Part shown: in pieces, positions 15,171 through 24,047 of the stretch | Layout of the letters: each line of letters begins with the position of its first letter | Position numbering within the stretch: the stretch's first letter is position 1 | Origin: Chitinophagaceae bacterium | Lineage (GTDB): Bacteria; Bacteroidota; Bacteroidia; Chitinophagales; Chitinophagaceae | DNA: 64,000 nucleotides | Assembly: GCA_004173235.1 (NCBI GenBank) | Contig: SEAC01000020.1 | Location: 1 to 64,000, forward strand | Direction: 5' to 3' | Notes under the pieces: model-generated | Told to the model about the DNA's origin: nothing | Seen by the model: only the letters and a program-made list of their open reading frames with translations | The model's database searches: none | Translations under genes and position numbers: made by a program

Positions 15171-17576
15171 CTATTTCTTCTTCGAAACTGTCTTTTGCTT
15201 CTTCACGAAGTCGCGCAGATAGCTGCAACGCTTGTAGGTGTATTGATAGAATTTCGTGCTGCCATATTCTTTTACAAACGCCGGGAAGAGCGCGTTGTTC
15301 CTGAACTTCTTTTGAAAGGCGGTTTCGCGACGCTCCATTTCCTCGTACGTATGCCTGCTGCTCCAGGAAGGGCGCGGTATCTGCTTTTGCGCACACTTGG
15401 CCATCATGAAATGACATGCAGCCTTGAACTCGCGGTTCTTCGACCAGCGGAGCGCTTCCGCATAGTGCTTTCGTGCGCGGTTCACTTCGAAGAAGTCTTT
15501 TTCCCAGGCGGTTTTGTACCCTCCTTCGTTCCAATCGGAGCTGCCGCGGCTCCAGCTCACGGCCATCCATGCATTTCCGTACTGGCTCATGTTATAATAG
15601 GCATTCGCCAGTTCGTAGTTGGCCTTTGCAATGTCTTCGGTTGCAGCAGATACGAGCGCCTTCTGATGCAGCTCCTGCATCTTGCGGGCGAAGGTGAGCT
15701 TCGTATAGGGCTGCGGAAGGCGCTTGCCGTACCGCTGCCAGTCGTTGAGGTAGTCGTGGAAAGGATCGACGTTTACGGGCTTGTCGTTCCAGTCGGCATC
15801 ATACACCGTTCCCTGCATGGGCTCGAGCGAATCGGCACGTTCCAGCCACTCAATGGCTTTTGCATAGTTGCCTTCGCGGAGGTGCCCCGTGCCGATGGTT
15901 TCCACGACCGTATTGCGGTTGATGGATGCATGCGTTGCCATAAAGCGCTCCCATGGGGTAGCCGGGGCGTTGAGCAGCGCGTAGAGTTTTTCGGTCTGCG
16001 CAGCCGTCAGCCGTTCGTGGAGGTAGGTGGTCCCGTTGCCGTTCCACCAGGCATTCGAGCCGCCCGATAAGAAGTGCAGGTCGCCGACGCCGATGGCCAG
16101 GTTGGCGCGAACGGTATCGCCTTGCGCAACGTAGCGGGTGTGGAGCAGCTCGCTGAAGAAGTCGCGGAGGAAAGGCCGGTATTCGTCGTCGGTGCGCGCC
16201 CTGGATATAAGCCACTCGGTTGCGGGGAGCAGTGCATCTTCCTCGCGGGCGGTGAGGCGGCGCGGCTCGTTGGCGGCGAGCAGCAGGCGGAGCATTTTCA
16301 ACTGGTCTTGTTGCGCAGCCGATGGCTGTAGTTGCTCGGCAGCGGCAAGTTGCGTGCGGCTTGCGTTCCATTGCTCGTCGAGCAGGTAGAGGTAGGCCGC
16401 GCCGGCAGCGTAGAATGCGCGTTGCTCCACGTTGGCGTCGGCAGCGAAGCGCTCCAGGATGTGCGCCAGGGCAGCGGCACGCAGCTTCCCCGATTCGAGT
16501 TGTGCTTTGCGCTCCATCGCGGTAGGCGCCTCCTGCCACAATTGGTGGCCGATCATGGGCGAGAGGTATTGTTCTTCCAGCTTGCTGATCTCGCGCGATG
16601 CGAGGAGCGGCAACAGCGGCGATTGCTTATCGAGCGCATACACCTGCTCTAACACTCCCGTTGCGGGCGTTTCGCCATACATCCCAAACAGACCGATCAA
16701 TGCGGCTTTTTCTTTGGGTGTGCGGGCCTGTGCAGCATAGCGTTCGCGCAACGAGCTGTCGGCATTGTTGCTGCTCCACAAAAAGCCCAGGAAGCTGCCG
16801 CGGCGGTCGTGCGAAGTGGCGGCAAATACGCGGCTGAACGCGTACGCTGCTTCTTCTTTACGTCCCAGCCGGAAGAGTGCGCCGGCTTTATAAGACAGGG
16901 CCAGCGTTTGCACCTCGCTGCCGGTTTCAACGCGAAACAACCGGTCGTATGCTTCGATGCATTTTGCAAACCGCTCGGCATAAAACTCGCTTTTGCATAC
17001 CTGGAAGGCATAGCGTGTGCGGAGGAAGTCGGTGCCGGCAGAAGCATGCAGTTGCCGTGCGCGGCCGGCCATTGCTACCATCTGTGCACTGTCGCGTGCG
17101 GGCGCATCCCAGTCGCTGCCGTTCGACGTGAGCAGCTCCATCTTTTTGGCAAAGAGCAGGTAGTCGACGGCATCGGTCTTACCCGCGAGGTATACGGCGC
17201 AAGCATTGTTGCGCAGCGAATCGGGAAGGGCGTCGTTCGTATTGTGCAGCCGTTCGAGCGTAGGAAGATCGTAGCGAAAAAGCACGTCGCGGGTGTCGCT
17301 GGTGGATGTGCCGCCGCAATACCGGCTCCATTCGTTCACCAACGCGGCATTGGGTTGTGACTCCATCCCGGAGCTTTCATCCGCATCGTAGAAGTTGCGC
17401 ACCAGGGTGTAATAAAAGGGCCGGTAGCTTTCATCGGCACCGCTTGCCTTGCGGCTGAAGAAAGAAGTGAAGTAATCTTTCGGGTCGGCATCGCCACCCG
17501 CGCAGCTAACGCCGTTTTGGGGCACGAGGCCGAGGCCCGCTGCGACCAAAACGCTCAAACAAAGTTTCCAGTTCAT
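15171..17576 (-). CDS. Exported protein of unknown function, 801 residues, helical repeats
   Basis: The start at 17576 gives MNWKLCLSVLVAAGLGLVP, a signal sequence; a longer frame from 17690 adds 38 unlikely residues. The signal is followed by SCAGGDADPKDYFTSFF, so Cys may serve as a lipidation or disulfide site. The rest is mostly alpha-helical with repeated patterns such as YAERFAKCIEAYDRL, ALSYKAGALFRLGRKEEAAYAF and ANYELANAYYNMSQYGNAW, which resemble TPR or Sel1-like helices. It ends in a basic Lys/Ser tail. The gene begins inside the 3' end of the preceding lipoprotein gene (71-bp overlap), so the two are probably translated together. I do not recognise a characterised family member. Confidence 0.75.
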   Translation of the reverse strand: MNWKLCLSVLVAAGLGLVPQNGVSCAGGDADPKDYFTSFFSRKASGADESYRPFYYTLVRNFYDADESSGMESQPNAALVNEWSRYCGGTSTSDTRDVLFRYDLPTLERLHNTNDALPDSLRNNACAVYLAGKTDAVDYLLFAKKMELLTSNGSDWDAPARDSAQMVAMAGRARQLHASAGTDFLRTRYAFQVCKSEFYAERFAKCIEAYDRLFRVETGSEVQTLALSYKAGALFRLGRKEEAAYAFSRVFAATSHDRRGSFLGFLWSSNNADSSLRERYAAQARTPKEKAALIGLFGMYGETPATGVLEQVYALDKQSPLLPLLASREISKLEEQYLSPMIGHQLWQEAPTAMERKAQLESGKLRAAALAHILERFAADANVEQRAFYAAGAAYLYLLDEQWNASRTQLAAAEQLQPSAAQQDQLKMLRLLLAANEPRRLTAREEDALLPATEWLISRARTDDEYRPFLRDFFSELLHTRYVAQGDTVRANLAIGVGDLHFLSGGSNAWWNGNGTTYLHERLTAAQTEKLYALLNAPATPWERFMATHASINRNTVVETIGTGHLREGNYAKAIEWLERADSLEPMQGTVYDADWNDKPVNVDPFHDYLNDWQRYGKRLPQPYTKLTFARKMQELHQKALVSAATEDIAKANYELANAYYNMSQYGNAWMAVSWSRGSSDWNEGGYKTAWEKDFFEVNRARKHYAEALRWSKNREFKAACHFMMAKCAQKQIPRPSWSSRHTYEEMERRETAFQKKFRNNALFPAFVKEYGSTKFYQYTYKRCSYLRDFVKKQKTVSKKK

Positions 17577-18537
17577 GGAGTTGGTACCGGGATCTGTTTT
17601 GTTCGTCCAGGTCAAATAAAAGTACGCGAACGTCGGCAGATGGCAATTGCAGGGAGAGGCGGCCCGCTGCGGCCGATAATGCTTCTGCACTCACCGCCTC
17701 GTGGCGCAGCCAGTCGCCGCTACGAAAGGTGTACCCTTCGATGGTGGTGTCGCGCGTTATCGGAATGCGGCCTGTAGCTTGATACTGCGGGCTGTCGAAG
17801 TGATGAATGAGTCCTTTGTATTGGTTGCCGGAGAACCAGACGTACCAATCGAAGAGGGGCAATGCCACATCGAGCGGAAGCGGGTAGTGTGCCGCACCGC
17901 GGATATACTTATCAAGCTCGTTGTTGTCGAGGATGGAGTTCTTTGCTGAAGGATCCCGGAGGTCGCCCATGTTGTAAGCCATCAGCAGGCCACGGTCGGC
18001 GGGCGGAATGCCGGCTTCGGCAATGTATTTCAACTGGTGCAGCCGCACGGTCACCGAGAGTGTCTTTCCCTTTGCAAACTCTTGCTGGCGCAAGTGCCGG
18101 AGCAGCCGGAAGTAGCGCGTCTTAGTGCCTGCGCTCCAATCGCAATCGATCTGCCATTCGCTGGAAAGCGGAATGCCGCGCGTGAGCGCTGTGGTAAGTC
18201 TGCCCATGCGCGCGGCCAGCGAGTCGAGCGCCGTGCTGTCGCCACTCCGCAAAGCTTCCTGCGTGATGAAAATGACAGGCGTGATGCGGAGTCCATCCGG
18301 CCGTTGCTTCCACGATAGCTTTCCCTGTGGCTGCACTGCGCCGGTGCTTTCGTCCACGTCCACATCAAACAGCCGCACAAACAATGCATCAACGCCGAGC
18401 GAGTCGAGCGTTTGCTTTTCCACTGCCGTCGGGTCGTACACCGTCTTCCAATAATAGAAAGAGCGATGCACGTTGCGCTCCGTCTTTTGACAGGAAAGCA
18501 AAACAAATAGCGGGAGGAAGAGAAGAAGGCGGGGCAA
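17506..18537 (-). CDS. Lipoprotein of unknown function
   Basis: A 343-residue protein with a clear lipoprotein signal: MPRLLLFLPLFVLLSC, with Cys16 as the modified residue. The mature part alternates strands and helices in a TIM-barrel-like order (ALFVRLFDVD, ITPVIFITQEAL, WQIDCDWSAGT, LSVTVRLHQLKYI, LLMAYNMGDL, DVALPLFDWYVWF). This resembles uncharacterised barrel proteins of Bacteroidota, but I cannot name the reaction. Its 3' end overlaps the start of the 801-residue exported protein by 71 bp. That arrangement, conserved or not, suggests a paired envelope function. Confidence 0.72.
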   Translation of the reverse strand: MPRLLLFLPLFVLLSCQKTERNVHRSFYYWKTVYDPTAVEKQTLDSLGVDALFVRLFDVDVDESTGAVQPQGKLSWKQRPDGLRITPVIFITQEALRSGDSTALDSLAARMGRLTTALTRGIPLSSEWQIDCDWSAGTKTRYFRLLRHLRQQEFAKGKTLSVTVRLHQLKYIAEAGIPPADRGLLMAYNMGDLRDPSAKNSILDNNELDKYIRGAAHYPLPLDVALPLFDWYVWFSGNQYKGLIHHFDSPQYQATGRIPITRDTTIEGYTFRSGDWLRHEAVSAEALSAAAGRLSLQLPSADVRVLLFDLDEQNRSRYQLHELETLFERFGRSGPRPRAPKRR

Positions 18538-18600
18538 GTGGGAAGTTGTTTTTCAACCGCGAAGAAAAGAAGAGAATAAGCGATGCGCGAAGAAAATGAA

Positions 18601-18627
18601 AAATGGCCGTGCAGAGCACGGCCATTT
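18601..18627 (-). terminator. Terminator of the clpX-side operon
   Basis: A 12-bp stem (AAATGGCCGTGC/GCACGGCCATTT) with a 3-base loop. On the minus strand it is followed by a T-rich tail, so it ends transcription coming from 18678. Confidence 0.8.
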
Positions 18628-18677
18628 CTTAGCGTAATAACTTCTTTACTTATTTCTTAGCGGTAAAAAACTTCGCC

Positions 18678-18872
18678 TTATTTACCATTCCCGAGCATGT
18701 TCTCCACCATGCCCTGCATCATCGGGAACTGCTCGATGAGATAGTCTTTCATCGTTTCCAGCACTTTCGCAGCCTGCTCGTCGCTGAGGCCTGCTTTTTC
18801 TTTCAGTCGTGCCGTGATTTCCGTAACGTGGCCTTGCATATCGCCGCCACCGCCTAGCATGCTTCCAAACAT
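18678..18872 (-). CDS. Small conserved-looking protein downstream of clpX
   Basis: A 64-residue protein from the ATG at 18872 (MFGSMLGGGGDMQGHV), followed by an amphipathic helical region, EITARLKEKAGLSDEQAAKVLETM, split across two helices, and a Met-rich end (PMMQGMVENMLGNG). It has no signal peptide. The pattern resembles short DUF2267-like or DUF937-like helical proteins, but the length is too small to decide. An alternative upstream ATG at 18917 would add 15 residues read from the repeat and is less likely. Confidence 0.6.
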   Translation of the reverse strand: MFGSMLGGGGDMQGHVTEITARLKEKAGLSDEQAAKVLETMKDYLIEQFPMMQGMVENMLGNGK

Positions 18873-18887
18873 AGTTTCCAGTTTATT

Positions 18888-18962
18888 TAAAGTCAAAAGT
18901 AAAAAGTCAAAATTCAAAACCCCAGCGATGATACGCTTTTGACTTTAGAATTTTGAATTCGG
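18888..18962. repeat. CAAAAGTC/CAAAATTC inverted repeat
   Basis: The left arm AAAGTCAAAAGTAAAAAGTC with AAAATTCAAAA faces the right arm TTTTGACTTTAGAATTTTGAATTC. The two arms flank a short GC-containing centre. The same family occurs at 41606-41636, 58953-59055 and 63850-63932. Confidence 0.75.
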
Positions 18963-18964
18963 TG

Positions 18965-20206
<1,242 letters not shown>

Positions 20207-20264
20207 AGGATGTTTCTGATTAGTTAGTCTGCTTTGCCGTTCATTTGGCTGCACGGACAGCGGG

Positions 20265-20272
20265 CAAAGTTA
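20265..20272 (-). promoter_or_regulatory. Candidate -7 box of clpX
   Basis: Minus-strand TAACTTTG, about 58 bases before the clpX ATG. No good -33 TTG at the usual spacing. Confidence 0.35.
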
Positions 20273-20402
20273 GAAAAAAGCCAGCCCGGGCGCGTTAAAA
20301 CGGCTGAATTAGGTTGATTTTAGGTCAAAGGGCGCCAATTATACCGTTTAACGCCGTTGAGGTGCTGTTTGTTACGCTTCCACAAAGAGGGCCTGCGGCC
20401 AC

Positions 20403-20530
20403 TGAGACACGACGGCACAACGGCACAACGGCACAACGGCACAACGGCACGAGCGGATCGACGGAAAAAGAGAACGCCTCCAACGGAGGCGTTCAAATAA
20501 AACGTAGTGTCGTAGTCGTCGTGTCTTCGC
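20403..20530. repeat. GGCACAAC array inside an imperfect inverted repeat
   Basis: Four copies of the 8-bp unit GGCACAAC lie at about 20413-20449. The outer arms AGACACGACG (about 20405) and CGTCGTGTCT (about 20517) are complementary, so the whole intergenic stretch between clpX and clpP could fold. It contains the clpP terminator at 20472-20494. Confidence 0.65.
20472..20494 (-). terminator. Terminator after the second clpP
   Basis: A 10-bp stem (GAACGCCTCC/GGAGGCGTTC), 3-base loop, and a T-rich tail on the minus strand. Confidence 0.8.
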
Positions 20531-20553
20531 GATAGAACGCGTGCGATCCCCGC

Positions 20554-21222
20554 TTACACGAGCTTGTCGATGATCTTGTCTACGATGCCGTATTTCAGGC
20601 TCGCTTCGGCATCCATCCAGTAGTCGCGCTCGAAATCCTTGCGGATGCGCTCGATGGTCTGGCCGGTGTTTTCGGCGAGGATCTTTGCCCCCAGCTCTTT
20701 GGTGCGGAGGATCTGCTCGGCGTGAATCTCCATGTCCTGGCTTACGGCCTGGATGTGCCCGCCGAGGGAAGGCTGGTGGATCATTACTTCGCCGTGCGGA
20801 AAGATGTAGCGCTTGCCCTTGGTGCCGCCGCTAAGCAGGATGGAGCCCATCGAAGCCGCCAGGCCCATGCAGATGGTGCTTACCGGGCTTTTGATCATCT
20901 TCATCATGTCGTATACCACCATACCGCTCGTTACCGAGCCGCCGGGGGAGGAGATGTACATCTTGATCTCAGCACCGGGTTTGTCGAAGTCGAGGAGGAG
21001 CAGCTTGGTAGTGATGTCCTTTGCCGACTTATCGTCTACCACGCCCCAGAAGTAGATGGTGCGGGTTTCGTAAAAGTGCTGCTCCATGCGCTTGTAGAGC
21101 ATTTTCGTATCTACCTCGGCGCGTTCTTCTTTCTCTTCTTCTTCGTGCTCGGGCTCCTCGGGGTTGGGCTGAGGGCTCATGATGTGGAGGCGATTGTTGT
21201 ATAAGATATCGTTGAGGCTCAT
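20554..21222 (-). CDS. ClpP-family serine protease, second copy, acidic N-terminal extension
   Basis: 222 residues. The Ser-His-Asp triad is intact: Ser124 in GLAASMGS, His149 in VMIHQPS and Asp200 in FERDYWM. Before the protease core lies an unusual acidic stretch at residues 18-36 (PNPEEPEHEEEE...) where typical ClpP has a short axial loop or propeptide. It is only about 57-60% like its neighbour by eye and is clearly a paralogue, not a recent duplicate. It probably forms rings alone or mixed with the other ClpP and works with ClpX. An internal ATG at residue 15 is another possible start. Confidence 0.9.
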   Translation of the reverse strand: MSLNDILYNNRLHIMSPQPNPEEPEHEEEEKEERAEVDTKMLYKRMEQHFYETRTIYFWGVVDDKSAKDITTKLLLLDFDKPGAEIKMYISSPGGSVTSGMVVYDMMKMIKSPVSTICMGLAASMGSILLSGGTKGKRYIFPHGEVMIHQPSLGGHIQAVSQDMEIHAEQILRTKELGAKILAENTGQTIERIRKDFERDYWMDAEASLKYGIVDKIIDKLV

Positions 21223-21249
21223 TTGTCTGGAGTGTTTGTTGTTTTAAAG

Positions 21250-21295
21250 AGACGCACATGGTGCGTCTTTACAGCTCCCTTCCCGTAGGGAAGGG
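21250..21295. repeat. Two adjacent short hairpins between the clpP genes
   Basis: AGACGCAC-ATG-GTGCGTCT (21250-21268) belongs to the dispersed GACGCA hairpin family also seen at 55094 and 60466. CCCTTCCC-GTA-GGGAAGGG (21277-21295) is a perfect 8-bp hairpin. Either could attenuate transcription or mark a processing site. Confidence 0.7.
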
Positions 21296-21307
21296 TAGGG
21301 GATGGGT

Positions 21308-22006
21308 CTATTTCTCGGCTTTCTTTTCTTTCTTGGGATTCACCAGCAGCACTTCGTCAACAAGGCCATACTCTTTCGCTTCGGCGGCCGTCATCCAGTA
21401 GTCGCGCTGGAAGTCTTCCTCAACGCGCTCCACGGTCTGGTTGGAATGGTTGCAGATGATCTCGTAAAGTTCCTTGCGGAGTTTTTTGATCTCGCGCACG
21501 GTGATCTCGATGTCGGTAGCCTGGCCGCCGATGGCGCCGGAAGGCTGGTGCATCATGATGCGGCTATGCTTGAGCGCGGCGCGCTTGCCCTTGGAGCCGG
21601 CTGCCAGCAGCACCGATCCCATCGAGGCGGCAACGCCGATGCAGATGGTGGCCACATCGGGGCTCACATACTGGATGGTATCGTAAACGCCGAGGCCTGC
21701 ATATACAGAGCCGCCGGGCGAGTTGATATACATATTGATGTCGCGCGTGCGGTCGGTGGAATCAAGGAAGAGGAGCTGCGCGGTCACGATGTTGGCAACT
21801 TCGTCGTTGATGGGATAGCCCAGGAAGATGATGCGGTCCATCATGAGGCGGCTGTATACGTCCATCACGGCTACGTTCATCGGGCGTTCCTCGATCACGT
21901 TCGCGGTCAGCGCCGTAAAGTTGTACTTCGCGTAGCTATTCAGCGTGTTGCTCGAAAGGCCCCGGTGCTTGACGGCATATTTCTCGAATTCGGAGGAAAA
22001 ACTCAT
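21308..22006 (-). CDS. clpP: ATP-dependent Clp protease proteolytic subunit ClpP
   Basis: 232 residues from ATG 22006 (MSFSSEFEKYAVKHRGLSS); an ATG at 22081 adds 25 residues unlike the family. The triad is Ser128 (GVAASMGS), His153 (IMMHQPSGAIGG) and Asp202 (FQRDYWM). YINSPGGSVYAGL forms the oxyanion-hole strand. It has a Lys/Glu tail. It follows tig and precedes the second clpP. A strong hairpin between tig and this gene suggests its own promoter upstream of 22006. Confidence 0.95.
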   Translation of the reverse strand: MSFSSEFEKYAVKHRGLSSNTLNSYAKYNFTALTANVIEERPMNVAVMDVYSRLMMDRIIFLGYPINDEVANIVTAQLLFLDSTDRTRDINMYINSPGGSVYAGLGVYDTIQYVSPDVATICIGVAASMGSVLLAAGSKGKRAALKHSRIMMHQPSGAIGGQATDIEITVREIKKLRKELYEIICNHSNQTVERVEEDFQRDYWMTAAEAKEYGLVDEVLLVNPKKEKKAEK

Positions 22007-22134
22007 ATCGTCTGTTGTTAATTGTGGCAATTTAGTGGAATACCGGTTTGCAAATACCGTGCGCGGGCGGAAAGCAGACATTCTGTCCGGAATTGCAGTT
22101 TGTTGTTTGTGGTTGCGCCATGCGGCGCAAACGG

Positions 22135-22163
22135 AAAGAGGCGCCGTAAAACGGCGCCTCTTT
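22135..22163 (-). terminator. Hairpin terminator after tig
   Basis: A 13-bp perfect stem (AAAGAGGCGCCGT/ACGGCGCCTCTTT) with AAA loop. It is flanked by A-rich ACAAACCACAAAC-type repeats at 22097-22115 and 22165-22195, which are themselves partly inverted. Confidence 0.75.
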
Positions 22164-22199
22164 AACTACAAACCACAAACTAAAAACGACAAACTTGTC

Positions 22200-23567
22200 T
22201 TAGTGGTGTTCGTGATTGTGCTTCTGATTCATTTCGATGAAGGCTTCCCGCTTGATCGGCTCCGGTTGTGCATGGGCGTTGGTCTCGAGCCACTGGAAGA
22301 TCTTTTCCGTCTGGATGCGGTTGTAGGCATCTTCGATGTACTTCTTGTCTTTCATCATGCGGTTCACGTAGTCGTTCACCCACTCAGCTTCGGTGTCGAG
22401 CGTCTGGCCGCCCATGTATCCGAGCAGCTGCTGCTTTGCAAACGTGCGCAGGTCTTCCTGTTCCACCTTGATGCCGGCATCGGTGGCAATTTTGTCGGTG
22501 ATGAGGCTCCACTTCAACTGGTTCTTGAACTGGGGAAACTCTGCCGCCGCTTCTTCCTCCGTCTTCATGCCGCCTTCGCCTTGCGTTTGCAGCCAGCGGA
22601 GCAGGAATGCTTCGGGGAATTCGATCTTCGTGTTATCGAGGAGGGTGTGATACAGCGTATGGTGCAGCTGGTTGCGGCCCTCTGTAGCCCACTGGCCTTC
22701 GAGCTCCGTGCGGAGGCGGTTGCGGAGCTCCTCTTCGGTCTTGACGTTGTCGTTGGGGAAGATCTGCGCGAAGAATTCTTCGTTCAGGTCGCGCTTTTCG
22801 ATGAGGCCCACCTTGGTGATGTCGAGGCGGAAGTAGCGGTCGCTACCGCTGTCGATGCCGAGGTCCTGGAGGATCCACTCAGCTTCCTGGCCACCGAAGG
22901 CTTCGTTGAAAGCCACCTGGAGGCTGTCGCCGGTCTTTTTGCCGGTGAGCGTAGGGCGGAAGCTTTCCTTGAAATAGCGCACGAGCACCGAGTTGTCCTT
23001 TTTCACGCCACCCGCGATCTCGTTGCCGGCCGCATCGGTTTCGGTGAAATTGAGGTTGAGCACGTTCTCGTCGGAGTCAACGGCTTCGGGCTCGGTCATA
23101 TTGCCATAGCGGCCGCGCAGGCGATCCACTTCTTCGTCGATCATAGCATCGTCCACGCTCACCTCGTAGCGCTTCACCGGGAAGGAAGCGAGGTTGGGCA
23201 GCTCGAAGTCGGGCTTGAGGCCCATTTCGAACGTGAACTCGTAGGTGCCCGGGTTGTTCATGTCCAGCTGCGCAATGTCCACCTTAACGGGGATCGGGTT
23301 GGCGAAGATGTTCGGGTTTTCCTTCGACAGGAATTCGTTCATTTCCTTGTCTACCAGCTTCAGCACTTCGTCTACGAACAGCGAGTTGCCGTACATTTTC
23401 TTGACGAGGCCCGCGGGCACCATGCCTTTGCGGAAGCCGGGGATGTTGGCCTGCTTGCTGTATTGCTTCAGCGCCTTTTCGAAGGAGGGCAGGTAGTCTT
23501 GTTTCTCGAGTGTAACGTGCAGCTGCTTGTGCAGGGGCGCCATCTCTTGTTGCGTGATCGTAGCCAT
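22200..23567 (-). CDS. tig: Trigger factor
   Basis: 455 residues. The N-terminal ribosome-binding domain has the signature NIPGFRKGMVP at about 41-51. The middle FKBP-like domain is divergent, and the helical C-terminal arms end in a His-rich tail (NQKHNHEHH). Trigger factor binds at the ribosome exit tunnel and shields nascent chains. Its position just before clpP and clpX is the common bacterial tig-clpP-clpX order. The length is typical for Bacteroidota. Confidence 0.93.
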   Translation of the reverse strand: MATITQQEMAPLHKQLHVTLEKQDYLPSFEKALKQYSKQANIPGFRKGMVPAGLVKKMYGNSLFVDEVLKLVDKEMNEFLSKENPNIFANPIPVKVDIAQLDMNNPGTYEFTFEMGLKPDFELPNLASFPVKRYEVSVDDAMIDEEVDRLRGRYGNMTEPEAVDSDENVLNLNFTETDAAGNEIAGGVKKDNSVLVRYFKESFRPTLTGKKTGDSLQVAFNEAFGGQEAEWILQDLGIDSGSDRYFRLDITKVGLIEKRDLNEEFFAQIFPNDNVKTEEELRNRLRTELEGQWATEGRNQLHHTLYHTLLDNTKIEFPEAFLLRWLQTQGEGGMKTEEEAAAEFPQFKNQLKWSLITDKIATDAGIKVEQEDLRTFAKQQLLGYMGGQTLDTEAEWVNDYVNRMMKDKKYIEDAYNRIQTEKIFQWLETNAHAQPEPIKREAFIEMNQKHNHEHH

Positions 23568-23632
23568 ATTGTTGTATCTGGAGCAGGCCGGCGGCAGTGG
23601 CCGGGCCTTTTGCCCGTTTTTTTAATGGGGTG

Positions 23633-23640
23633 CAAAAATA
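23633..23640 (-). promoter_or_regulatory. Candidate -7 box of tig
   Basis: Minus-strand TATTTTTG fits TAnnTTTG. The leader would be about 60 nt. No properly spaced -33 element seen. Confidence 0.35.
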
Positions 23641-23750
23641 CGGCATTGCGCCCAATTATCGGCGGCGCAGCTGCACGTGCGCAACGGCAGGTTTGAATCG
23701 GATGCGTGCATCTGGGTAAATGGACTGGTGCTTCTCAAAAGGCCACGAAA

Positions 23751-23777
23751 AAGCCGCTTCCAATACAGAAGCGGCTT
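23751..23777 (-). terminator. Terminator after tRNA-Leu
   Basis: Stem AAGCCGCTTC/GAAGCGGCTT with a 7-base loop; on the minus strand it is followed by TTTT. Confidence 0.8.
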
Positions 23778-23779
23778 CG

Positions 23780-23861
23780 TGCGGGTGGAGGGACTCGAAC
23801 CCCCATGCCTCGCGGCGTCAGATCCTAAGTCTGATACGTCTACCAATTTCGCCACACCCGC
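23780..23861 (-). tRNA. tRNA-Leu (anticodon UAG)
   Basis: Read on the minus strand, the 7-bp acceptor stem GCGGGTG/CACCCGC closes perfectly. The D arm is GCGAAATTGGTAGAC, the anticodon loop is CTTAGGA (anticodon UAG, reading CUN leucine codons), a long class II variable arm follows (CGCCGCGAGGCAT) and the T loop is TTCGAGT. The discriminator base is A, as expected for Leu. CCA is not encoded. Confidence 0.95.
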
Positions 23862-23949
23862 GAAAGGTCGGCAAAGGTAGGGGCTTTCGGGAACAGAACG
23901 GAGGGAAGCGGGAAGAGAATGTTCACTGTTAAGGAAAAAATAAATTCAG

Positions 23950-23957
23950 TAGATTTG
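23950..23957 (+). promoter_or_regulatory. Candidate -7 box of the first SprB-repeat gene
   Basis: TAGATTTG, about 90 bases before the ATG at 24048. A weak GTT lies 18-19 bases upstream. The leader contains a small hairpin (ATTTCTAAGCAGAAAT). Confidence 0.35.
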
Positions 23958-24047
23958 ACGGCTTCCATGCGCGAACTGGGTTATTTCTAAGCAGAAATCT
24001 CCCGGAAATCGGATGCGGGGCCAAACACTTTTAACACTTAACTGTCT

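Noticed and set aside
20314..20535. 73-codon frame between clpX and clpP
   Set aside because: It is made of the GGCACAAC repeat and the terminator hairpin.
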